From an uncultured Candidatus Nemicrothrix sp. (lineage in GTDB: Bacteria > Actinomycetota > Acidimicrobiia > Acidimicrobiales > Acidimicrobilacustridaceae), in assembly GCA_903827085.1 (NCBI GenBank), contig CAIKHC010000335.1, positions 1 through 6,105 on the forward strand: a stretch of 6,105 nucleotides of DNA, given 5' to 3'. Made by a program: the position numbers and the translations under genes. This document shows positions 1-5,954 of the stretch, piece after piece. The number at the start of each line of letters is the position of its first letter. Position 1 is the first letter of the stretch. The notes under the pieces are model-generated. The model did no database searches. It worked only from the letters and a program-made list of their open reading frames with translations, and was not told the origin of the DNA.

Positions 1-479
1 CCACAGTCGTGTCCGAGAGCGATGGCCTCGGTGAGGGCAACATTGAGCCCGAGGGCGCGAGCGATGGCTGTGGCGACCTGTGCGACCTCTAGAGCGTGTG
101 TGAGCCGTGTTCGTTGGTGGTCGTCGGGGAAGACAAATACTTGGGTCTTTCCTGCGAGACGGCGAAATGCTGGTGAATGGAGGATGCGGTCGCGGTCTCG
201 TTCGAAACAGGTGCGGTACTCATCGGGTTCTTCGGGGATGGCCCGGTTTCCGGCACCAACCGCGAGGGTCGCCCCATTTGCGAGAAGAGAGGCCGAACGA
301 GACTCACGCTCGGCACGCAAAACTGCATGGGCGGTGATGGGCGGCGGAGGAGCATCGCGATGAGCAAGTACGAGATCTTCGGAGGCCGCGGACCCGTGCA
401 TTGTCGCCACCCACTCCTGCTGGCGTTGCGTGGCGTCCTCAGCAGTGGATTCTGAGGGATCTGGGGCCTGCGAAGTCAT
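1..479 (-). CDS. dgt: dGTP triphosphohydrolase-like HD-domain protein, N-terminal part (runs off left edge)
   Basis: This frame stays open from an ATG at 479-477 to the window edge, giving 159 complete codons. Family members hydrolyse dGTP or other dNTPs to the deoxynucleoside and triphosphate in the cytoplasm, adjusting dNTP pools. Visible landmarks are [17 protein letters not shown] (residues 86-102), [12 protein letters not shown] (104-115), [12 protein letters not shown] (123-134) and ALGHDCG at the edge. His128 and the His157-Asp158 pair are the expected HD-domain metal ligands. The rest of the HD domain lies outside the window. AGGA at 490-487 sits 7 bases before the chosen ATG. Other possible starts are an in-frame ATG at 497 and one at 401 (Met27). 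The first 50 or so residues, including a PPPP run, look like an unconserved extension, so 401 is a real alternative. The gene is divergent from obg. Family assignment is strong from the motifs; exact substrate is not known. Confidence 0.9.
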   Translation of the reverse strand, partial: MTSQAPDPSESTAEDATQRQQEWVATMHGSAASEDLVLAHRDAPPPPITAHAVLRAERESRSASLLANGATLAVGAGNRAIPEEPDEYRTCFERDRDRILHSPAFRRLAGKTQVFVFPDDHQRTRLTHALEVAQVATAIARALGLNVALTEAIALGHDC

Positions 480-486
480 GCCCGCA

Positions 487-490
487 TCCT
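487..490 (-). promoter_or_regulatory. Ribosome binding site for dgt
   Basis: AGGA on the minus strand, 7 bases before the ATG at 479. It supports that start over the in-frame ATG at 497, which has no Shine-Dalgarno at normal distance (GGAGG at 520-516 is about 18 bases away). The start at 401 has its own AGGAG about 12 bases upstream. Confidence 0.5.
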
Positions 491-519
491 GCCTCATGAC
501 TGGGACAGAGCGGAGCCTC

Positions 520-533
520 CCGATATCTATCGG
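520..533. promoter_or_regulatory. 14-bp inverted repeat, candidate operator between dgt and obg
   Basis: CCGATA-TC-TATCGG: two perfect 6-base arms around a 2-base centre, in the 90-bp divergent region. It is the most AT-rich part of that spacer. It lies where the -35 region of the proposed obg promoter (-10 at 556-561) would fall, and could also overlap a dgt promoter. A regulator binding here could affect both genes. The symmetry is seen directly; the operator role is inferred. Confidence 0.4.
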
Positions 534-555
534 CCGGCATCACCCCTGAAGCCCG

Positions 556-561
556 TAGGCT
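556..561 (+). promoter_or_regulatory. Candidate -10 box of obg-proB (leaderless)
   Basis: TAGGCT matches TANNNT and ends 8 bases before the GTG at 570, placing transcription start at or next to the start codon. No convincing -35 hexamer is visible 16-18 bases upstream. There is also no good Shine-Dalgarno, which fits a leaderless message. Confidence 0.45.
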
Positions 562-569
562 CTCCGGTT

Positions 570-1862
570 GTGTCTGGATTCATCGATGAGTGCCAACTAA
601 ATGTCAAAGGCGGAGACGGCGGCGCAGGCTGCGTTGCCTTCCGTCGTGAGGCGCATGTGGCCAAAGGTGGACCCGATGGCGGCGATGGTGGCCGGGGCGG
701 CGATATTTGGCTTGTCGCCGATCGAAATATCTCTTCGCTGCTTGCCTTCAAAGACCATCCTCACCGCCGGGCCCTAAACGGCGTCCATGGTCAAGGCAAG
801 AAAATGCACGGAGCCGGAGCCGACGATCTCATCGTCTTTGTCCCCGAGGGCACCGTTGTTCACGATCTCGAAGGAACGATGTTGGCCGATCTCGTTCACC
901 AGGGGGATCGCTGGATGGCGGCCGCTGGCGGTCGCGGAGGAAAGGGCAACGCCCGTTTCCTTTCGAATGTTCGCCGCGCCCCCTCCTTTGCTGAACAAGG
1001 TGAAGTTGGCGAGGAGCAGTGGCTCAATCTTGAACTCAAGTTGATGGCCGACGTTGCCCTCGTCGGTTTCCCAAGCGTGGGCAAGTCCACCCTTATCTCT
1101 CGGATTTCAGCGGCGAAGCCCAAGATCGCTGATTACCCCTTCACCACACTCGAACCAAACCTTGGTGTCGTTCGGGTAGAAGACAATTTTGAATTCGTCG
1201 TTGCCGATCTTCCTGGTTTGATCGAAGGGGCGTCCGATGGTCGCGGTCTTGGACACCGTTTCCTTCGTCACGTAGAGCGCGCTCGAGTCCTTGTTCTGAT
1301 GGTCGACCTCGCCGGCGGGATTGACGGCATGACAGCCGAGACTCCATCAGAGCAAGCAGCAGTTCTTCTCGCCGAGCTTGGTGCTTATCGACCAGAACTG
1401 CTGGAGCGGCCCAGAATCATCATCGGCTCGCGAGCCGACCTCGTTCCTGGCGCACTCGAAATCGCCGAGACCGGCAAACCTCTCGTCACCGAAGACGGCC
1501 TCGAACTCGATCTCTCGATTTCGGCCATTACCGGTGCTGGTCTTGCGCGTCTTATCGGGAAAATGGCTGAGGAAGTTCGCGGCGCACGTTCTGTTGAACC
1601 CGAGCTTGATGGGTTCGTGGTGCATCGACCCCTTTCCGAAGGCATCCGGATTGAGCGTGAAGATGACGGTTCGTATCGAGTCGTCGGCCGTTCTGCTGAA
1701 CGCGCTGTTGCCCTTTCCGATCTCACCAATCTCGAAGCACTCGACTTTGCGCATTCACAACTCAAGAAGATCGGAGTCGACAAGGCACTCGCGCGTGCTG
1801 GCGCTACCGAAGGCGACACCGTGCGGATCGGATCACTCAGCTTCGAATACGAGGAGGAGTGA
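570..1862 (+). CDS. obg: Obg/CgtA GTPase
   Basis: A 430-residue GTPase that acts in 50S ribosomal subunit maturation and is often tied to stringent response and growth control. Three domains are visible: the glycine-rich Obg fold (1-158, with GGPDGGDGGRGGD at 33-45 and GGRGGKGNARF at 120-130), the G domain (about 159-340), and an OCT domain (about 341-430). The G domain has the P-loop GFPSVGKST (166-174), switch I FTT (191-193), G3 DLPG (213-216) and G5 SA (318-319). The G4 motif, usually NKxD, reads SRAD (287-290), an uncommon form. The protein ends in an acidic EYEEE tail. The GTG start is chosen because VSGFIDE matches the usual start of Obg proteins. rplU and rpmA, the usual upstream neighbours, are absent; a divergent dgt is there instead. 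Its stop overlaps the proB start. Confidence 0.97.
   Translation: MSGFIDECQLNVKGGDGGAGCVAFRREAHVAKGGPDGGDGGRGGDIWLVADRNISSLLAFKDHPHRRALNGVHGQGKKMHGAGADDLIVFVPEGTVVHDLEGTMLADLVHQGDRWMAAAGGRGGKGNARFLSNVRRAPSFAEQGEVGEEQWLNLELKLMADVALVGFPSVGKSTLISRISAAKPKIADYPFTTLEPNLGVVRVEDNFEFVVADLPGLIEGASDGRGLGHRFLRHVERARVLVLMVDLAGGIDGMTAETPSEQAAVLLAELGAYRPELLERPRIIIGSRADLVPGALEIAETGKPLVTEDGLELDLSISAITGAGLARLIGKMAEEVRGARSVEPELDGFVVHRPLSEGIRIEREDDGSYRVVGRSAERAVALSDLTNLEALDFAHSQLKKIGVDKALARAGATEGDTVRIGSLSFEYEEE
1851..1857 (+). promoter_or_regulatory. Ribosome binding site for proB inside the obg 3' end
   Basis: GAGGAGG lies in the last codons of obg (they encode the acidic tail) and 4-5 bases before the ATG at 1862. 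It would sit only 1-2 bases from the GTG at 1859, so it favours the ATG as the proB start. Confidence 0.65.
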
Positions 1863-2956
1863 TGGTCGTTGTCGTAAAGATCGGAACGTCATCGCTCACC
1901 GATTCCCAAGGAATCATCCGTCGAGAGGCGATCGAAAAGCTTTGTCTCGAGGTAGCCGGGGCGCGTGAGTTGGGTCACCAGGTCGTGATCGTCACATCAG
2001 GTGCCATTGGCGCCGGGCTTCCCGCACTTGGTCTCGGTGGAGATCAACGGCCTCGCGACGCGCAAACCTTGCAGGCAGTTTCCGCCGTTGGGCAGTCGAG
2101 ACTGATGGGCGTGTATTCCGAAGCACTTGAACGACACTCGCTTGTTGGCGGGCAGGTCTTGCTTGCACCGCTCGACTTCGTTGATCGCCGGCAGTATCTA
2201 CAAGCGAGGGGCACGCTTACGCGGTTGCTCGAACTTGGCGTGGTGCCGATCGTGAACGAGAACGATGCAGTGGCCGACGATGAAATTCGATTCGGCGATA
2301 ACGACCACCTTGCAGCATTGGTGTCACATCTCGTCGACGCTGAGCTGTTGGTGTTACTCACCGATACTTCAGGTTTGCTTTCGGCCGATCCCCGCGTCGA
2401 TCCCAACGCATCGCTCATTGAAGAGATCGTCGAGTTCGATCAGCAACTCGACGACATTGCCGGCGGCCCCGGAACCCCCGGCGGCAGTGGGGGAATGACC
2501 TCAAAGCTTTCGGCCGCAAAGATTGCAGCATGGTCCGGTGTGCGCACGGTGATCGCCGCTGCTCACAGAGACAATGTCCTCCTTGATGCACTCAATGGTC
2601 TCGCAGGCGTCGGTACAACGGTTGCGGCGCACGAACGCAACCTTCCGGCTCGCAAGTTATGGATCGCGTTTGCTGTTCGATCTTCTGGCCTTCTCACGGT
2701 TGATGCAGGGGCGCGCAGCGCTCTTGAACGGGGCGGTACCTCGTTGCTCGCCGCCGGAGTTCTCAGTGTCACCGGAGAGTTCGACGCTGACGATGCCGTC
2801 GAGATTGCCGACGAATCGGGCGAGGTCTTCGCAAAGGGTCTTGTACGTATGGGCGCACAGACGCTTAAGGCCGCAGCGGGACATTCACGTTCTGAATTGC
2901 CGGCTGAAGTTCCCGCACAGGTCATTCATGCTGATGACCTCGTGATTCTTCCTTAG
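1862..2956 (+). CDS. proB: Glutamate 5-kinase with C-terminal PUA domain
   Basis: Phosphorylates L-glutamate with ATP to gamma-glutamyl phosphate, the first step of proline synthesis from glutamate. With the ATG at 1862 it has 364 residues, close to the 367 of E. coli ProB. The amino-acid kinase domain shows VVKIGTSS (4-11, phosphate-binding Lys6), VTSGAIGAG (44-52), VNENDAV (131-137), RFGDND (143-148), LLTDTSGL (165-172) and GGMTSK (210-215). A PUA domain follows from about residue 264 (RKLWIAF). Asp105 appears to correspond to E. coli Asp107, linked there to proline feedback inhibition, so feedback control is probably kept. The ATG shares one base with the obg TGA (TGATG), so the two genes are very likely co-transcribed and translationally coupled. 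A GTG three bases earlier is an alternative start. proA, usually adjacent, lies beyond an inverted murJ. Confidence 0.97.
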   Translation: MVVVVKIGTSSLTDSQGIIRREAIEKLCLEVAGARELGHQVVIVTSGAIGAGLPALGLGGDQRPRDAQTLQAVSAVGQSRLMGVYSEALERHSLVGGQVLLAPLDFVDRRQYLQARGTLTRLLELGVVPIVNENDAVADDEIRFGDNDHLAALVSHLVDAELLVLLTDTSGLLSADPRVDPNASLIEEIVEFDQQLDDIAGGPGTPGGSGGMTSKLSAAKIAAWSGVRTVIAAAHRDNVLLDALNGLAGVGTTVAAHERNLPARKLWIAFAVRSSGLLTVDAGARSALERGGTSLLAAGVLSVTGEFDADDAVEIADESGEVFAKGLVRMGAQTLKAAAGHSRSELPAEVPAQVIHADDLVILP

Positions 2957-4542
2957 CGGCGCACCAAACGACTCACCACGGACTTCGCCTCGTCGACGCG
3001 CAGGAGAATCAGCATTCCGACATAGAGAATGATTCCAAGCGCACCTGCCGAGACGATGGTGATTAGGTCGCTCATCGATGCGAATGTGATCAGCATCCCG
3101 ACTCCGGCTGCCATGACAACGGTTGCCGCGAGCAGTTTCGCGATCACAAGAATGGTCGCCGAATTGAGATAGCGACCAATGCGGCGGTGTAACAGGTAGA
3201 GCGCGACAACAGCGAAGACGCAATAGGCGATGGATCCGCTGGCGCCAAGACCAACGACACCAAATCGATCGACGACAGCGAATGCGATGGCCAACCCGAG
3301 CAGCGTTTCAGCCAAATTGACGAAGAACGGAAGTCGAGTATCGCGTTGAGCGTAGAAACCACGCATTGCGTAGAGGAAGAGGGAGAAAGCGGGAAGGCCG
3401 CATAAGAACGCAATCAGTGTGTTCGACGTGGTGTCAGCGTTTGCTGAAGTGAATTCACCGTGCGCCAAAACCAGACGAACAATTGGTCCCGCTAACAAGA
3501 TCATTCCAATAGTTGCCGGAAGGGCAATGACGAGTATCAGGCGAAGTCCGGCACCGAAACGATGGCGCATCCCTTCGATATTTGCCGCAGCGTGCAGAGC
3601 CGAAAGTTCTGGTGTGTAGGCGGTCATCACCGAAACCGTCCAGAGCCCGTAGGGAAGTTGGAAGAACAGCCACGCATACGCGTAGATCGAAACACCGTCG
3701 ACGCCGTTGGCGAGAGTTTGGATGACGCCATACGCGATCAGATTCGAGATGACGTACCCAAGGGTCCAACCCGAAAGACGTCCGACTTCGCGAACGGCGG
3801 GATCACGCAGATCGAAGTTCCAACGAAGGCGAATGCCGGCGCTGCGCATTGCCGGCCAAAGCACCAAAGTCATCGCTGCGAGGCCTGCAGTTGTTCCGAA
3901 TCCCAGAAGGAGAAGGAGCCCAGTGTCCTGACGAACTTGATCGAAGGTCAAGGCATCGCCCGAAGCGAGATGGGGGAGTGCCAGGAAGAGGCAGATCACA
4001 ACGATGTTGTTGAGGACCGGCGCAAACGCTGGCACTGCGAATGAACGGCGGGCGTTGAGCAACGAGGTACCGAGACTCGTGAGACCGTAGAAAAGAATCT
4101 GCGGGGCGAACATCATTAAGAGCGGAACGGCAACGGCCGCCTGTGTCGATGCCTCGCTGGGCGATGACGACAGGTTGTAAAGGCGAATGATGAGCGGTGA
4201 GAGCGCAATTCCAACAACGGTGGCAGCGACAAGGACAACGCTGATGACGGTGGCGAGCGCGTCGATACCCCGGTTGTCATCTCGACCCGAATGGGCGACG
4301 ACAACTGGGACAAGCGTTGCCGAAAGGATGCCGCCGAGGACAAGGTCATAGAGAAGGTTTGGCGTGTTGTTGGCCAGGTTGTAGGCCTCTGCCAGCGCGG
4401 TGGCACCGATCGCGTAGGCCATGACCCCCACGCGAAGGAATCCGGTAAGACGGCTCAGCCCCGTGCCAATGGCGACGATTGCGCTTGATCGGACGAGGTG
4501 ATGCGTCCTCTGTGAGGTCGTGCCCTCGCCGGAGTTGCTCAT
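2953..4542 (-). CDS. murJ: MurJ/MviN-family lipid II flippase
   Basis: A 529-residue integral membrane protein of the MOP superfamily, which moves lipid-linked peptidoglycan precursor (lipid II) across the inner membrane. About 14 hydrophobic segments can be read, roughly at 20-45, 62-84, 94-116, 135-160, 172-190, 208-230, 255-275, 285-308, 333-358, 374-394, 406-424, 430-452, 463-487 and 492-514, matching the 14 helices of E. coli MurJ. Family motifs include LSRLTGFLRVG (29-39), NNTPNLLYDLVLGG (58-71) and RGFYAQRDTRLPF (394-406). The cationic C-terminus (RLVRR) is probably cytoplasmic. By eye, E. coli Asp39 and Arg52 align with Glu52 and Tyr65, a pattern I associate with actinobacterial members. 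There is no C-terminal pseudokinase domain as in mycobacterial MviN. The gene is convergent with proB, with a 4-base overlap, and divergent from proA. Lipid II is the expected substrate, but another lipid-linked sugar cannot be excluded. Confidence 0.92.
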   Translation of the reverse strand: MSNSGEGTTSQRTHHLVRSSAIVAIGTGLSRLTGFLRVGVMAYAIGATALAEAYNLANNTPNLLYDLVLGGILSATLVPVVVAHSGRDDNRGIDALATVISVVLVAATVVGIALSPLIIRLYNLSSSPSEASTQAAVAVPLLMMFAPQILFYGLTSLGTSLLNARRSFAVPAFAPVLNNIVVICLFLALPHLASGDALTFDQVRQDTGLLLLLGFGTTAGLAAMTLVLWPAMRSAGIRLRWNFDLRDPAVREVGRLSGWTLGYVISNLIAYGVIQTLANGVDGVSIYAYAWLFFQLPYGLWTVSVMTAYTPELSALHAAANIEGMRHRFGAGLRLILVIALPATIGMILLAGPIVRLVLAHGEFTSANADTTSNTLIAFLCGLPAFSLFLYAMRGFYAQRDTRLPFFVNLAETLLGLAIAFAVVDRFGVVGLGASGSIAYCVFAVVALYLLHRRIGRYLNSATILVIAKLLAATVVMAAGVGMLITFASMSDLITIVSAGALGIILYVGMLILLRVDEAKSVVSRLVRR

Positions 4543-4550
4543 CGGGTCTC

Positions 4551-4556
4551 ACGCTA
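4551..4556 (-). promoter_or_regulatory. Candidate -10 box of murJ (leaderless)
   Basis: Read on the minus strand, TAGCGT ends 8 bases before the murJ ATG at 4542. No clear -35 hexamer is visible, and the Shine-Dalgarno signal is weak (only GAG in the intervening bases). The arrangement fits a leaderless transcript. Confidence 0.4.
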
Positions 4557-4560
4557 GTTG

Positions 4561-4573
4561 CCGCATGCTGCGG
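4561..4573. promoter_or_regulatory. 13-bp inverted repeat, candidate operator between murJ and proA
   Basis: CCGCA-TGC-TGCGG: two perfect 5-base arms around 3 bases, in the 82-bp divergent region. It falls in the -35 to -10 spacer of the proposed murJ promoter and about 16 bases upstream of the proposed proA -35. It is short enough to arise by chance in GC-rich DNA, so the operator role is tentative. Confidence 0.3.
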
Positions 4574-4588
4574 TGATTGTGAGGCCCG

Positions 4589-4616
4589 TTGGCACCGGCG
4601 TGACGACGACTACCCT
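4589..4616 (+). promoter_or_regulatory. proA promoter, predicted leaderless
   Basis: TTGGCA at 4589-4594 (5 of 6 matches to TTGACA), a 16-base spacer, then TACCCT at 4611-4616. The -10 ends 8 bases before the ATG at 4625, so transcription should begin within a base or two of the start codon. No Shine-Dalgarno is present. This is the best-formed promoter in the window and shows that proA can be transcribed independently of proB. Confidence 0.6.
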
Positions 4617-4624
4617 TTGTACCT

Positions 4625-5884
4625 ATGACTCCGCACGACGCCACGACCCCTATTGCTGAACTCGGACGCCGTTCAAAAGCAGCTTCTCGGGTTCTCGCTA
4701 CCGCTTCTACGGCGCAGAAGAACGAAGCGCTGCTGGCCTCGGCAGACCTCCTGGTGTCTTCGGCTGAGTTGATTCTGTCTGCAAATGCCGTTGATGTCGC
4801 TCGCGCCGAAACCGATGGTGTGAGCCCGACAGTTGTCGATCGACTTCGTCTTGACGAAAAGCGAATTGGTTCTATGGCCAGCGGACTGCGCCAGGTTGCG
4901 TCTCTTGCTGATCCTGTCGGTGAGGTCATCGACGGATGGGTGCGTCCGAACGGTTTGCGTATTTCTCGCGTTCGAGTACCACTCGGAGTCATCGCAATCA
5001 TTTACGAAAACCGCCCGAATGTCACCTCGGATGCTGCTGGGCTCTGTTTGAAATCCGGCAACGCCGCGTTTCTTCGTGGGTCGTCCGGAGCAATTGATTC
5101 GAATATCGCAATCGAGTCCGTCTTGCGCACAGCGATCGAGAGCGCGTCATTGCCCGCCGATTCGGTCATCCTCGTTGCTGACACGTCACGAGATGCGGCC
5201 GTAGAATTTATGCGCCAAAGAGACACCATCGACTGCCTCATTCCGCGAGGCGGCCCCTCTCTTATCGCTTCGATTCTCGAGAACGCAACAGTTCCCTACG
5301 TGATCGACGGCGACGGCAATTGCCATGTGTATGTCGATGCCGACGCCGATCTAGACATCGCAATCAATGTCATCGTGAACGCGAAGATGCAGCGTCCGTC
5401 GGTTTGTAACGCAGCAGAGACGTTGCTCGTGCACCGCTCGGTGGCAGGGGAGTTCTTGCCCCGAGCCGAGGCTGCCCTCGATGGCGTCGAGCTTCGAGCC
5501 GACCACCATGCCCTCGCGCTGCTCGCGGGCGCGGTGCCAGCGACCGCCGAGGATTGGTCGACCGAATTCCTCGACCTCACCCTCGCTGTTGGCGTCGTTG
5601 AGAGCATCGACGAGGCAATTGATCACATTGCCCGAAATAGTTCTGGTCACTCCGAGGCGATCATCACCCGGTCGCTTGAGGCGGCTGACAGATTCACGAC
5701 AGAGGTCGATGCGGCTGCAGTCCTCGTCAACGCATCCACCCGGTTCGTCGACGGTGAAGAGTTCGGTTTCGGCGCTGAAATTGGAATCTCGACCCAGAAA
5801 CTCCATGCCCGAGGTCCCATGGGCCTGCGTGAACTGACGACCGCCAAGTTCGTCGTGCGGGGTCAAGGCCAGATCCGGGGGTAG
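4625..5884 (+). CDS. proA: Glutamate-5-semialdehyde dehydrogenase (gamma-glutamyl phosphate reductase)
   Basis: Reduces gamma-glutamyl phosphate with NADPH to glutamate-5-semialdehyde, which cyclises to pyrroline-5-carboxylate, the substrate of ProC. At 419 residues it is close to E. coli ProA (417) and complete. It has the aldehyde-dehydrogenase superfamily layout: GVIAIIYENRPNVT (121-134), LKSGNAAFLRG (142-152), IPRGGPSLI (206-214) and the catalytic-cysteine motif RPSVCNAAETLLVH (257-270, nucleophile Cys261). The strongly conserved C-terminal block spans about 378-419 (FGFGAEIGIST, then KLHARGPMGL). The start is supported by the -10 box 8 bases upstream and by normal alignment of the N-terminus; there is no Shine-Dalgarno. 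It works directly after ProB, whose product is labile. Yet the gene is separated from proB by the oppositely oriented murJ and has its own promoter. No terminator with a T-tract follows it. Confidence 0.97.
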   Translation: MTPHDATTPIAELGRRSKAASRVLATASTAQKNEALLASADLLVSSAELILSANAVDVARAETDGVSPTVVDRLRLDEKRIGSMASGLRQVASLADPVGEVIDGWVRPNGLRISRVRVPLGVIAIIYENRPNVTSDAAGLCLKSGNAAFLRGSSGAIDSNIAIESVLRTAIESASLPADSVILVADTSRDAAVEFMRQRDTIDCLIPRGGPSLIASILENATVPYVIDGDGNCHVYVDADADLDIAINVIVNAKMQRPSVCNAAETLLVHRSVAGEFLPRAEAALDGVELRADHHALALLAGAVPATAEDWSTEFLDLTLAVGVVESIDEAIDHIARNSSGHSEAIITRSLEAADRFTTEVDAAAVLVNASTRFVDGEEFGFGAEIGISTQKLHARGPMGLRELTTAKFVVRGQGQIRG

Positions 5885-5954
5885 TCCTCTTTTCTCGGTC
5901 CACCCCGAGCCCTTGGGTGCCTTCGACTGGTCGGCGGGCCGGTACTGTCGGGAA
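5885..5954. other. Spacer between proA and the MoxR-type gene
   Basis: Seventy bases. Two small inverted repeats are visible: CTCGG/CCGAG (5894-5898 and 5905-5909, 6-base loop) and CGAC-TG-GTCG (5924-5933). Neither is followed by a T-run, so an intrinsic terminator is not supported. Read-through from proA into the next gene is possible alongside the candidate promoter at its end. Confidence 0.4.
5943..5948 (+). promoter_or_regulatory. Candidate -10 box of the MoxR-type gene (leaderless)
   Basis: TACTGT ends 6 bases before the ATG at 5955. TTCGAC at 5922-5927 is a poor -35 candidate with a short 15-base spacer. There is no clear Shine-Dalgarno; GGGAA directly abuts the ATG. Confidence 0.45.

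Noticed and set aside
22..363. Open plus-strand frames of 76-113 residues over 22-455
   Set aside because: They lie antisense to the dgt reading frame, whose motifs are clear, and have arginine/serine-rich composition typical of shadow frames.
1347..1968. Long antisense and alternate-frame openings (135-196 residues) inside obg and across the obg-proB junction
   Set aside because: They overlap well-conserved Obg and ProB coding sequence and show no recognisable domain.
3562..4044. 160-residue plus-strand open frame antisense to murJ
   Set aside because: It is composition driven, has no family resemblance, and lies wholly within the murJ coding sequence.
5351..5866. 171-residue minus-strand open frame antisense to proA
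   Set aside because: It covers the conserved catalytic and C-terminal parts of ProA and shows no independent domain or start signal.
5894..5909. CTCGG/CCGAG hairpin after proA as an intrinsic terminator
   Set aside because: The stem is only 5 bp and is followed by CCCTTGGG, not a T-run; the Ts come before the stem.
5924..5933. CGAC-TG-GTCG inverted repeat upstream of the MoxR-type gene as an operator
   Set aside because: Four-base arms in GC-rich DNA are expected often by chance, so it is mentioned only as part of the spacer.
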